Shown here piece by piece: positions 14,181-26,215 of a stretch of DNA of 64,000 bases (the first letter of the stretch is position 1; each line of letters opens with the position of its first letter). Under the pieces are notes generated by a model that searched no databases, was not told the DNA's origin, and saw only the letters and a list, made by a program, of their open reading frames with translations. This DNA comes from Patagioenas fasciata (taxonomy: Eukaryota; Chordata; Aves; Columbiformes; Columbidae). The DNA is taken from the NCBI RefSeq assembly GCF_037038585.1, contig NC_092526.1:37151501-37215500 (forward strand). The letters run 5' to 3'. Made by a program: the position numbers and the translations under genes.

Positions 14181-14386
14181 TCACAGTATCAGTATCACAG
14201 TATGTTTGGGATTGGAAGGGACCTCAAAAGATCATCTAGTCCAATCCCCCTGCTGGAGCAGGAACGCCTAAGTGAGGTCGCACAGGAAGGTGTCCAGGCG
14301 GGCTTTGAACGCTTCCAGGGAAGGAGACTCCACAACCTCCCTGGGTAGCCTGTTCCAGTGCTCTGTTACCCTCACTGAGAAGAAGA
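14181..14386 (-). mobile_element. CR1 LINE fragment, second of a tandem pair (different subfamily)
   Basis: Minus-strand CR1 3' end of about 205 bp, starting TCACAGTATCAGTATCACAG on plus. Its tail octamers read CAGTATCA/CACAGTAT rather than CACAGAAT, and it has GGAACGCCTAAGTGAGG and GTTCCAGTGCTCTGTTACC where the neighbouring copy differs or is deleted. It is therefore a separate insertion from another subfamily, abutting the first copy without a gap. Confidence 0.88.
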
Positions 14387-17279
14387 GACAAGGTGAAAGT
14401 CTGTGCACAGAAAGAAATTCCTTCATTGGCCATCACGTCTCCTTCCTAGCTTGTCCTCCCCATGCCCCAGGGCTGACCCGCTCCTGGCTCTGGCTCCTGC
14501 TCTCCTGTTTTTGGTATGCATGGGGGCCTTTCTAGGCTCTCCCTCACCCAGAGGCTCCTGGGGCTGCTGGGCCACCAGCCTGTCCCCAGAGCTGCCAGAG
14601 GGGCAGCGAGTGTCTGTGAAGGGCCCTGTCCCGCAGCAGGGAGCCCAGCATTGGTGTTCCATGGGAAGGGAGCACTCCTCTCCCAGCAAGGCAGCATCCC
14701 AAAGGAGGTGTGTGTCCATATGCTTGGTGCTCACTTTCACTGTCCCCCAGCAGCAGGACTGCCTGTCACCCAAGTTCTGGAGGTGCTGGTGCTCAGTCCA
14801 CCCTGGTCCCCCGCTGCCTGGGCAGAGAGCATGCCAAACACCGTGTGCCAGGTTTTGGGACTGGCGCATGCTCCAGGTCCTGCTCCAGGCTGGAGGTTCC
14901 CGAGCAGGACAGCAGTGTAATTAACTGCTAATCTTCCTCCTCCCTGGATTTGTTCAGCTCCGCTAGGCCTCCCTGCCACTGCTTCCAGGCATTTCATTGT
15001 CTCCTGGCTCCTTCCCGCTCACCCTCTGACCTCCCAAGGCTGCTCTCCGAATCCACCAAAGCTGCTTCTTGGGTCTTACACTAATTTTAACAAAGGCTCT
15101 TCCCTACTCTGGGGATTTTGCTAGTGTCTCTGTCAAAGCTGCACTTGAAAGCTTTGCTACTCATGCTCACTAATAATTTAGTGTTTGGCTTCTGCATGGC
15201 TTCCTACTGTTTTTCTGGCTCCATCACTCTCCCTCCTGCTTCACTCGACTTCTTCCTTGTGCAGGGTGGGAGCAGGAACCAGTTAATATTTGATTTCCCC
15301 CCCACTGCCATGTCTGGGAGGCACCAGGGGATCAGCCACAGTCGCCCAAGGAGGGAGCAGGAGCCCCCCTAGAGCTATTTGCAGCCCTCCCAGATGTCTC
15401 AATTCCCCGCCTTTGTGCCTCCTGATGCCCCATCCCCTTGTCTCTCCCCACATCCACCGCCCGAAGGTCTGTTCTCCCTGTTGATAATCCATTATCTGCA
15501 TTTAATGCCTCACTGACGTCCTCCTCTTTGTCTGATGGTGAAACCCTGACCAGATGTGAAGCTTCTTCTGTTACTAATAGCAAATCCTTTTGCAATAGCC
15601 GGTTGGAAAATGCGGAAACTGTTTTTATGAAATAAAAATTGAAACACTGGACTCATTTTCATTCTGCAAGCCTCACAAAGGAACAGGTTTTGTTTGGCAT
15701 TATTTCTGTCTTTGTGCAGAAAATCACTCTTTAGGACTGTAGCTCAGAAGATGGGTTTGAATTGACAGTACTTATGCTGCTAAATGTTTCCTTAGCTGTC
15801 CCAGTGTAGTTACTATTGATCTCATGGTCCACTTGCTTCTGAAAAAAATATAGAGAGCAAGAGATGGAAGAAAAAAATGCAAATATTCTGTTATGTGTTC
15901 AGACTTCAGAAAACAGAGGTCACCGGTAACATTTCCAGAAACACAATTGCCCTCTGTGCATGCTGAGCACACCCGGGTGGACACAGAGATGGGCTCCAGG
16001 AAGGGGGTGAAGGACGGCTCAGGGGAAAGTCTCCAGTTAACCCTCAGACTGCTTTCATAATTCCGCATCATTTCCAGAGTGCTTCTACAAACTTTGGTCT
16101 TGCATTTGGGCTGCATGCACTGGGATGTGCATCATCTTTTTTTGCTGAGACAGGTGGTAAGAGGAGATCCTGGACCGCAGGAACCCCAAGCGCTGCCATG
16201 AAACTGGGAGAGAACCATCCTCCTGACCAAATGCTTATTCGTGTCACCACAGATGTGCCTATCTGTGTTTTCCCCTCAAATGTGAGCATTCATTTGTGGA
16301 GCTAGTCAGGAATTCACTGACAAATGCCAGCCTGAAATGTTTCATCTCCCATTCAGTGAACTGTCACTGAACCAAAAAAAAAAGATCTGCAAGGACATCC
16401 CTGGGCTCCTGGTGGGTCTGCCCAGGGCCAGGATTTGAGGAGCCTCCCAGACTTACTTGTGACATTCTTCCAGTTGAGGGAAAATCTAGCTAGTATTTGT
16501 GTTTCAGTCTAATTCAGAAGGATTTTTTGCTTTTAATTTCTGGATACGACAACATATCTTGTGACCTGGAAGGCTTGTGCACTAGCAACGCTGTGCATTA
16601 TACCCACGGAGGTCCTTGTGTCCTTTCACTTGGTATGAAGAAGTTGAGGAATTCCTTTGATACTCCAAAGAGTTGAAACAGCAAACAGAACATGCAAACT
16701 GCAGACACACAAGGCAGCAAGAACATCTACGCATCTAAGAGATTCAACAGGAGCTGGTGCAGCAAAGATGCTGGGTTATGGCCATGAGATGGCTGGGAGA
16801 GCAGCGGGCTGAAAGTAGCTGAGGAAAATAGAAAACAGGGAGAGGTGTGGGACCATGCACCAGCAAAATCAGCCCTGGAGTCACCAATAAAGATGTTTTC
16901 CCCATGTGATTTTTCCTAGGTGGAAGGAAACACTTCTTTGTAAAGGTACAGCCCTTGCCCTTTTGAAGCCACAGCACTGCATGTTGCTCTGCTGCTGCAC
17001 CCGCCTCTGGCAAAGGCTGGAGATCTCTGTGGGGATGCTTGGGATCTTGCAGGTTCCCCAGCAACCTGCTCCACTCACCTGACTGATAATCGAAGCAAAC
17101 TCCCGAGCCCAGGGCGAAAGCGTTAATTGCAAATGCCCACTGCCTCTGCAGGAGCACAGGACAGCACTCTGCCAGCTGGTGTGGCGCTCAGGCAGGGGAA
17201 CAGAAATCACCGCATGGGGACCCCAAATACATGACTTTGCTCTGTTAGTGAGCTGGAAAATCACCCATCAGGCTGCTGC

Positions 17280-17366
17280 CTCCCGAAGCAGAAGGAGTGT
17301 GGTGGCTCTGCAGCACATCCAGTAGAAAGGATCTTAAACAAAGGAGCACTCCTTCTGCTTCGGGAG
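17280..17366. repeat. Perfect 20-bp inverted repeat with 47-nt loop
   Basis: Arms at 17,280-17,299 (starting CTCCCGAAGCAGAAGG) and 17,347-17,366 are exact reverse complements over 20 bp, with one further T-G wobble pair inside and a 47-nt spacer. It lies in unique-looking intergenic DNA with no recognisable repeat family around it. Confidence 0.85.
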
Positions 17367-19474
17367 AATGATGCCCACTCCAAAAGTCCTCTGAGTATTT
17401 GTGGAGCCCATAACGCTGGGCTCTGGGATGGGACTGGACTTTGCAGGTCAGGGCAGCAGAGAGGATTTCTAACTGCCGAGGATTTTCACCTGGAGTTTGC
17501 AGGCAGAAGGGCTGGTGTCAACATGTGGCAATTTTCTGGGAAGTCACCTGTGACGAACCACATGTAAAGGAGGGAAAATTCAGGCTTTGTGACCCCCCAA
17601 AGCAACTCAACCCACAGAGACCATGGCTGTATTTTGGCAAGGTGGGGGTGGCAGCGGCTGGGCAGGCAGGAGAAGGACAAAGACCCCGTTCCCCATAGCA
17701 GCTGGGGCAGGCAGCCCGAGAAACACAGACACGGTCGATCCCTATTGAAACTCCTGTCCCCAGCTGCCCCCCTGCCTGCAGCTCCCCCCATGCAACTTTT
17801 CGGGGGCTAGAACTGGTGCTGCTCCCTCCTTGCTCCTGGCTAATTGCTTTAATGCATCCCGAGGCACCCGCCCTGCCTCCCTCCCACCAGCGGCTCATCA
17901 TTTATTCACAGGGCTGAAACCCCCCGAGCAGCATCCCGCTGGCCATCACACTGCGGGGGGCTGATGCGGAGCGGCTGGCCGGCCATGGAGAAGGATGACA
18001 TCATTTTGGTGCTGGGGCCGGGGGGAAAGGCTTAGCCCACTTATCTTCCGATGTACACCTACAATTTTCCCTTTCAATCTCCTTCCAATCTGGCTACTCC
18101 CACGTGAGTTACTAATATAGGACACGCAACGGGGCTTCTCCCTGCCTGGCCTATCCTCATCTATTCGACTAATTAGCTCAGTTTTGCTGGGGGGCGGGGG
18201 GTGTGTAGAGAGAGGAAGAGGGGATGAAAGGGGAGGGGGAGATGTTGTCCAAAATCCACCCTTTTGCTCCTTCTTTCCTAAGCCCAGCATGGTTGAGATG
18301 AGTACAGCCCTGCTGATGTTGGCCAGCAGGACTCAACGCAGAGCTGGTGCTTGGTGGCTGTAATGCTGTATCTAATGCCTTGCAAAACTGGGGGGCACGT
18401 TGGCCCCTTCCCACCTGCCCTGCCAAAATACCTGCCCTCAGCAGCAGTCCTGCAGACTTTGGGGCAATATTGCTCCTGCAATTACAGCTCCCAGCTGGGT
18501 GGCAAGGCAGGGAGGGAGGGAGGAGAGGAGCAAACAGCACTAATTTGTATTTCTCCTGCCCTCTTCTGCAGCAGGTCCACGACAGATGGGGGGTTTTGAG
18601 GGATGTCCCCCCCTGGGAGGGAGTCCCTGAGCTCCCAGCACCAGAACTATCTGCAGCCGGACCCACTGCACATGAGAAGCTTTATGAGTTGTTCGGCAGG
18701 GAATGAGTGTTTAATTACTATGTGCCACCACTGTTAACCTCTGCAAATAAGTCTAATTATCACAGATTAATGAACAGAGCGCAGGCACATACAAGGAGCT
18801 GTCGCTGAGGGTCTTTCTGGGGCCACATTTCATTATTTTTCTAAGCACTGCCATCCTGTTTCCCCCACCAACCCCCCAGCCATGAGCTCCAGCAGGTCCC
18901 TGAGAAATGTGGCCCCACAAACCCCAGGGGATGCGCTGGGGAAGGCACAAAACCAGGGTCCCCGATGGCTCTTGGAGCTTGTGCCATGGACGTTCAGTGT
19001 GGTCCTACAAGGATGCTCATGGGGTGTTATGGGGAGCCCCATGATGTTTGGGTCGTGCCTACCCCAGAGGCACAAAGACGATCAAATAAGATCCTCCTGT
19101 CTGATCCATGAAAGAAAAAAAATAAATAAGGCATGTTGTTAGTTCTTGTGGGTGCCGGGAAAAGCTCAAGTGAATCTCACAGGCTGAGAAAGCAGACAAA
19201 GGAAAAAGAGCCCATGATTATTGATTTTTTTATTTAAAAGCCCTTCCCCCTCCACCCCCAGCTTACGAGAGCCCATGGCTGGGCAGAGGGGGGTTGGGGC
19301 ACCTGCCACCTCTTGGGGCACAGCTGTGGGACCAGGCTGGGGATGGCAGGAATGGCAGAACACTGGGGATAGTACGGGATGCAGCCTCAAAGCGAGGAGC
19401 ATTAATAAATGATAAGATTTTACAATCACGTCAGGAAAGCTTACACTTCCAGCCTTAAAATAAATAACGAAACA

Positions 19475-19508
19475 CTTTTTTTTAATTTTTTTTTTTTTTT
19501 TTTTTTTT
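19475..19508. repeat. Poly-T tract
   Basis: T9, AA, then T23. No adjoining sequence looks like a retroposed gene, so it is treated as a simple repeat. Confidence 0.9.
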
Positions 19509-20069
19509 AAGCTATTCTGGCTTATTTTCAGCACTTGCTGAACGGCTGATGCTTTGTTATGGTTGCTTACCCAGCACTCAAGAGCATCCTTTCAGATTTG
19601 AACCAATTAGCCCACGCTCACCTCAGCAAGCGCTGCTACAACACACGCACACAACTGCCATACCGAGCCTCCCATGCCAGCAAATCGATGGAGCCTTTTT
19701 TCATTACCCTGCCTGAATTTCAGAAGTCGCTAGCCCCGTCTTCACGTGGTCTGATGCCAGGAGGGATTCTCACCAGCAGAGAAAGGAAATCCACGCACGG
19801 GGACGTGATGTCTTTGCAACCGGCATCTTATTGCCCCCGCTGGCCTTGGCTGCGTCGGGATCAAATGTGTCCCAGTATCTCCCTCGTAGCGGTTTTGCTG
19901 CTGAGCAGCACAAATGCATCCCCAGCTTCGACGTGCTGTCGCGGGGAGGAAACCAGCAGATGCAGAGGAAGCTGAATGGGCAAATGAATGTTAAAATAAT
20001 TGGAGCTACCATTTCAGACTCGATGAATATGTTGCTCAAATTACAGCTCTGAACTGAAAACAAAACAAA

Positions 20070-20220
20070 ACAAAAGCTCTGATGAATGTAACATTAATTT
20101 AATAATAGTGAAACTTGTAAATAATGTAACACTCATTTAAATGGTTGCTTATGCAAGATCTCTAGAGAGGATAGTAAGAGACTTTATAATTTTGGGGCTG
20201 GGATGACACATGTTCTGTAA
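20070..20220. promoter_or_regulatory. Candidate non-coding regulatory segment
   Basis: AT-rich unique sequence with TAACATTAATTTAATAATAG, two TAATGTAAC/GAATGTAAC-like repeats and TTATGCAAGAT (C/EBP- or octamer-like). It is not coding. Weak, composition-based evidence. Confidence 0.22.
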
Positions 20221-21140
20221 AACACGGTGTTTTATTCATCAACTCCCCCAAGAGCTGCCGGGGCAGTGGGGCTGGGGCTGAGGTGCCTCCTCCTCCTCAC
20301 CGGTCCCTTGGGTGTCCCCAGCACCGTCCCTCCCTGTTCCCGGGGGCTGGCAGCTCTTTCGGGGCGCTCCCAGCCCAGGGCCAGTCTCCATCTCGTGGAT
20401 ATCTGCGACTCCCACATGTCTCAGATGTCTCTCCTCCCTTTGCTGCGGCACTTATTTAAATGTTTCTCTTATCCTTCACCCTCCACCACGAGGTGGAATT
20501 AAATTCACAGAAAAAGAACAAATGCAGTCCATGGTCAAGCTAGTAATCACCATCAAACCCAGAGAAAACCAAAGCAGAGATACTCAATTTGACTCTTTGT
20601 CTCTTCCATTTTTTTTTTAAAGTAAGTTGCCCCTTTTTTTTCCTCTTTTTACTGCTCTAACAGCCTATTACCAGTGTCTACAACTTCCTTTCACCAAGGA
20701 CCTGGGTTTTTTCCTGCCTGCTTCCTCTGCTTTATTTATTGACATATTCAATAATTCAGAGAAATCTTATTTTAAATGCACAGGGCAGAACTCGCCCCCA
20801 GGTTTAAAAAACAAATCCTGTCACATTTGGCAAACAGCTGCACAAAGAAGGCAGACATCAAACATATATATTCAAATATGTAGATTCAAAGAACCAACAG
20901 ATACGGTGTATTCTTTATTTTCATTTTTCATCTGGAAATAAAAGTTCACGCATGACATTATCATAATATTGCCTTATTGATTTCCTTGTGGTAAGGAGCC
21001 TCCTACGAGCCGTGCCCCAGCAATGAGCTGTCCTCCCAAAGTGAAGGTCAGCCCGCAGCCACGGGGACTGTTCTTACACAACCAAAAACGCTTGATGGAG
21101 AGCTGATTTGCAGGGCTGGGCTCTAACCTAGTGCAACCCA

Positions 21141-21164
21141 TCCTCCTCCTCCTCCTCCTCCTCC
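21141..21164. repeat. (TCC)n microsatellite
   Basis: Eight uninterrupted TCC units in upstream flank. Confidence 0.95.
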
Positions 21165-21847
21165 ACCCAGGAGGCACCCAAGTGCCAGCTAAGGGGCTTT
21201 CAGAGAAGGCCCTGGTGACACAGTGGGCTGAAGCCTGTGGATCGGCACCCACCATTCATCTGCCCCCAGTCTGTATTGATCCCGTGCACCTCATTTATTC
21301 TGCTCTAATACGCTATTCAGAAGGTTACGTCTCCTCTTTTACAGCCTGTAGTATACTTATTTTTCAGTTGACCGGAGCTCTCTAGACATCACCTGCCACG
21401 TAATTGCTGCAGTATGCTTGTAGATAATTGAGAAAGAAATGTAAACGCACCAAGATGATTAAGATACACACAGCTGGCGGCACCAGAAATGGAGAAAAAG
21501 GAGCGAGCACAGGGTTTGTACGAGGGAGCAGCCCGTGCTGTTTCATACTGACTCATCCAGGGCCGTTTGCCTCTAGATGAAGCCAAAGGCAAAGAAGCTG
21601 CATTGCAAAACCACCGGGCTGTGCCTCTGGGATTTCTTCATGCATTATCATTTTCATCTCGCTGCTGTCGGTTATAAAATAAATGTGTACATCGATACAG
21701 TAGCGGCAAGCAAGCGTCTGTTTTGAAGAGACGTTGGCATTGTCTTATAAATGTCAGCAGCTGAACAGCAGCGGGCTCCGTCACCTGCTACCACTTCTAT
21801 CGCTTCCCTTTTATTAAAAATACATATTGACAATAAAAGCTTGAGCT

Positions 21848-21872
21848 AAAAAAAGAAAAAAAAAAAATAAAA
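21848..21872. repeat. A-rich tract
   Basis: Nearly pure A run interrupted by one G and one T, in upstream flank. Confidence 0.9.
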
Positions 21873-22599
21873 GCCCCTCCCTCCCCAGAAGAAAGACCTT
21901 GCTCTGCTCTTCTTAGAAAATCTTTAAACATGTGCCCTGTGAAATGACCTTAGACATCTTCTTCCCTCCTGTGGATGCCACAGAAGTACACTTAAATCAG
22001 GCAGGAAAAAGCGAGGCTCCTGTAAGCGGTTTAATAGCAGCGCTTCTCACAGCCGCCCCAGCAGCAAATGTTTGAGCTTTCTGTTATAAAACACTGCATT
22101 TTGTCCAAACCACCCCGCTCCCGGCTAGGCGGGTGGATTAATTTTTAATTGAAAATTACTTTAAAAAGTTGCAATCCTTTTCCTTTCTAAGTAATACAGG
22201 GGAGAGAATTTAGAAAAGCATCCCATGAAAGCAAATGGGCTTTATTTCAACAGTCCCTGCCTAAAATTTCACTATTTGAGTTTCTGTTTCTTCTTTACTG
22301 CTTTCCTGTGCCAGGTATCTCCAGGAAAGAAGGTCAGTGACATTTTAGGAGGGTGGTTTACTGTACACAGCCCACTGTGTGATTCTGAATCCCCTGCGTA
22401 TGTTGGGTTTGCAGGGGAGATGCTGTTAAACAGATGATGGTTGTGCCTGCACTTTGCGTCTCTTTACACCCCTGTGTCAGGAAACCAGAAAGCTGCAAGT
22501 CCCAACACCACCACAGAAACCACAAGGAAAATACGTTGTTTGGGAACATGAACATCGCCACATAAATGTCCATCACCGCGAATCCTAAACATCAGCCAT

Positions 22600-22870
22600 T
22601 TGTAAACTATCCGACTGTGAGTCAAATCGTTTTATGGTTAGAGGAGCATTTAATATACTATGAAGAGTTTAAAGTTAGCATTTTGTATTCAGAGTGATTA
22701 ATGGCACCATATTGTATTTCAATTACTATGAGATACTTCCCCATAATAAACGATGGCGATAATATTCACATTAAGTCAATAAAAAGCATCTTCAAAGTGT
22801 GATGTATAAGTGCCATTATCGCGGCCTAACATGAAAGCATCATACAACAAGTTAGCAACGCTGATAACAG
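22600..22870. promoter_or_regulatory. Candidate conserved non-coding enhancer
   Basis: About 270 bp of complex (not simple-repeat) AT-rich DNA with dense homeodomain-type motifs: TTTATGG at 22,631-22,637, TGATTAATGG at 22,695-22,704, CAATTACTA, CCATAATAAA, and an inverted pair GCGATAAT / ATTATCGC about 50 bp apart. It has no coding frame and no repeat signature. This texture is typical of deeply conserved enhancers around developmental transcription factor genes, but conservation cannot be shown from one sequence. Confidence 0.35.
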
Positions 22871-23865
22871 AAAACCCAGCACCCGAAGGTAGATTTTTGC
22901 ATGAGGGAGAGGTATTGTCCTCTAGCTTGGGAAGCCAAACCAGGTTCCCCATTGCTTCTAGGTCCAACTTCATAAACTCCAGCCAGGGAGTGGATGAGAT
23001 GGGGACCGTGAGCACCGACATCCTACAGTCATTTCCCAGGCATCACGGCTGAGAAGAGCTGCACAACAGGTCACACCAAAGCCTTTCATCCTCCTTTCTT
23101 CCTCCACCTGAAAGCTCATTAGCTGAAAAGGGAAATTATTTTTGCTCATACTGTTTTAACTTGCTTGCTTGGTTTTTATTTGCTAGCACTGATTTATCTT
23201 GAGTGCTCAAGAGCATACTGACTGGAAACAGCTGCTTTCCACTGCATCACACCTAGAATACAGTTCCATTCCCAATCAGGAAGCAGAAAACTGAAAAGAA
23301 AATTAAAACCCAAGAAAATATTTGATTGCAATAAACAGCGAATTGTTTTGTCTTGGCATCTTAATTTAATCTTGTTTCATTTGACTAAAATAAAAAGACA
23401 CTTGGCTTAGATGTCAAAACACAACAGCATATACCAAAAAATAGATATGGTATTAAACATAATTTAGAAACATATAATGATAATTAATAACTGTTATGAA
23501 CACTGTATTTACAGCTAGCAGAAAATGTAGTAAAATGAGAAGGTGGAAGTAAAACATTCTTGCATCATAGAAATGACAATTCTGTCTCTGTCAAAACAAG
23601 ACATCTCACCTTTACCAAAACAAAACAGAAAAGCCCAAATGATTCACTTTGACTTTCCCGTTGAAAATCATGTCCAGATTGGTACCTTCTCATGAAATGC
23701 CTCAATTTCAAAAAAAAGCTGCAGTCCCTCCACTCACTGGAGGTTCGACTTAATAGTCCCTTTCTTTCTAAAGTAAAATATAAGCAAGTTTGTCTTCCCA
23801 TTCCGCAAAAAGCAAGGGTTGCCCTTTGGTGTACCACTAGGAAACAATGAGCAATGCACCAATAA

Positions 23866-23958
23866 CAACCTCATCTGGGTGTTCCTTCTCCAGCGGGAGG
23901 ATTGGACTGGATGAGCTTTTGGGGTCCCTTCCAATCCCTGACATTCTGTGATTCTGTG
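23866..23958 (+). mobile_element. CR1 LINE, very short 3' fragment
   Basis: Only the last 93 bp of a CR1 remain: AACCTCATCTGGGTGTTCC through GATTGGACTGGATGAGC to ACATTCTGTGATTCTGTG. It is an extreme 5' truncation and has no coding content. Confidence 0.9.
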
Positions 23959-25634
23959 TCACTTTCTTTAAAAAATAAGGGCTGGGGGGAGAGAGAAAAT
24001 AAAACATTTTTCTTCACAGGTCAGCTTTAACATACCTGGTGTGGGGATTGCAGAATGTGGGAACCCACCACAATAACATCAGTTGTATTAACTGTCTACT
24101 CTGCTCTGAATGAGAAAATACCAGCTTCTTCAACTAGCTTGTATTTAAGGTTTTCTTCCCAAAAACCGCTTCACTTTGCATGCCTGGACTTTTCTACCAG
24201 CTTGTCCAAAGCAGGAACAAAACACGCATGACAAATACAGGGGCTGTGCACCCTGACACATGCTCTGTCCAAGTAAAATTTAAAGTGGAAATTACCAGCA
24301 GAATACGAAGAAACCTCCATGGTTTATCAGTCCTAATCCAATTAACGCTATTAATGTAGGTTACTAATACTAGTATGTAGCTGTTTTCAATGTAAATCAA
24401 ACTTGTATGGCTCAGTGCATGGCTGAGAGACAGAGGCAGACGTGGTAGCAAAACACAAGTTGAGCCTCCAGGTCAAACCAGGCCATGTCCTGACCGTACT
24501 GCTCCTCGCTGTTCAAGTTCCATATTATTCATCTACTGAAACACATGTTCCTACTTAAGCCAAAGGGAAATTTGCCATTGACTTCAAAGGGACCCGGCAC
24601 GAGCCCCTGCAGCAGTCGCTCTCCTCAAGAAGAAGGACTGTGCACCCTGAGTTCTGGCAGGGCACTGGCAATCCTGCCGGCTTATAAAGTCATAGTCACA
24701 CTTAACACTGCAAGTGCTGGGTGAAAGTTATTGCAGGAGTGCTCTGCTAACCTTCATCATGGCAACTTATGAAAAACACAACCAAATTAGTGCAGAATTC
24801 AGCAAATGGGCTCATAAAAATGATTAATAAAACACATATGGATGCTGCAATATCCTGGTAATGCCACTGTGTCGTGCCAGCAGAGCCCAAATGATAAACC
24901 AGAGCAAGGACTCTGGCCTGGAGTTGTTTGGCTCCAGTCTCTTTGTAGGAAGCCTGTGCACTGCTGTGGGGTATGTGTGTGCTTGTGCCAAGTCAAGTAT
25001 TTCATTCTTAATGCACTTCTGTTGGAGAACATGAAAAGCTGGCCAGCAGGTGGGCAGCACAGCCTGGACACCCCCGTAGGCCAGCACCACTTGCTCTGGC
25101 AGGTGAGCTCAGAGCCTCGGTTGCTTCCCTGCACTCCAGCGTTTCCTTATTAATTCACACATCTGTTCTTTACTGTGAGAGCAACATCTTCAACAGCTTC
25201 TTGTAAGGAACAGGACTAAGAGAGAAACCTCAAGAGGATGTGAAAACAGCATAGTAAGAGTCTTGCAGCTTCCAGCTGAAGACAGGCTTTGTTTTTTGCA
25301 TTTCCTTCATCTGCAAAAAGTCTCGGGAGAAAAACCCAGTGACACCGCTCTAAACTCTGCTTTCCGGAGAGTCCTCTCCTTCCCGCAGGCATCAAGTGCT
25401 GCAGGTGTTTGTTGCGGTGCTGCAGAAGAGCCGCGCACAGCAAGCCCCCCTTGCTGTGTGTGCTACCTGTGCTGCCGTGCCAGCTCTTCTTAAAATGGTT
25501 CTTGCTGGCTAAAGTCAAGGCAAACCAATGCTTCGCCCAGGGGTATTGTATATAATAACACAAGCCAGTCCGCAGTTACCATCTGCTGACCCATGCCAGC
25601 ATTCTTCTGTTTCGTCATAAGGTTTCCTATAAAT
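23959..25634. other. Intergenic DNA, nothing specific
   Basis: Unique-looking sequence with one possible ancient repeat fragment near 24,580. No open frame has a recognisable product. Confidence 0.6.
24556..24608. repeat. Possible ancient repeat fragment
   Basis: TTTGCCATTGACTTCAAAGGGACCCGGCACGAGCCCC resembles the CATTGACTTCAATGGGA...GGATCAGGCCC tail of old amniote repeats. Weak evidence. Confidence 0.3.
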
Positions 25635-26215
25635 TCATAGAATCAAAGAATGCTAGGGATTGGAAGGGGCCTCGAAAGCTCATCCAGTCCAATCCCCCCG
25701 CCGGAGCAGGAACACCCAGATGAGGTTCCACAGGAAGGTGTCCAGGCGGGTTTGAATGTCTGCAGAGAAGGAGACTCCACAACCTCCCTGGGCAGCCTGG
25801 GCCAGGCTCTGGCACCCTCACCAGGAAGAAGTTTCTTCTCAAATTTAAATGGAACATCTTGTGTTTCAGTTTGTACCCATTGCCCTTTGTCTTACCATTG
25901 GTTGTCACCAAGAAGAGCCTGGCTCCATCCTCCTGACACTCACCCTTTATATATCTGTAAACATTAATGAGGTCACCCCTCAGTCTCCTCTTCTCCAGGC
26001 TCCAGAGCCCCAGCTCCCTCAGCCTTTCCTCACACGGGAGATGCTCCACTCCCTTCAGCATCTTTGTGGCTGCACTGGACTCTCTCCAGCAGTTCCCTGT
26101 CCTTCTGGAACTGAGGGGCCCAGAACTGGACACAATATTCCAGGTGTGGTCTCACCAGGGCAGAGTAGAGGGGAAGGAGAACCTCTCTCGACCTACTAAC
26201 CACCCCCCTTCTAAC
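25635..26215 (-). mobile_element. CR1 LINE fragment with an open ORF2 tail
   Basis: Minus-strand CR1 of about 580 bp, with its 3' tail at 25,635 (TCATAGAATCAAAGAATG on plus). The ORF2 C-terminal piece is readable ([20 protein letters not shown], then [20 protein letters not shown]). It shares the near-terminal frameshift seen in the other copies. It lies about 5.5 kb before the CpG island. Confidence 0.93.

Larger units (their letters stand above)
14387..23865. other. Intergenic DNA with simple repeats and enhancer-like segments
   Basis: Holds the 20-bp inverted repeat (17,280), poly-T (19,475), (TCC)n (21,141), an A-rich tract (21,848) and AT-rich enhancer-like segments at 20.07-20.22 and 22.6-22.87 kb; 17,960-18,180 is also unique and motif-rich. 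No coding exon is recognised on either strand. Confidence 0.65.

Noticed and set aside
19475..19508. Poly-T tract as the tail of a minus-strand processed pseudogene
   Set aside because: No coding-like sequence or AATAAA signal lies at the expected side; bird CR1 machinery rarely makes poly-A retrocopies.
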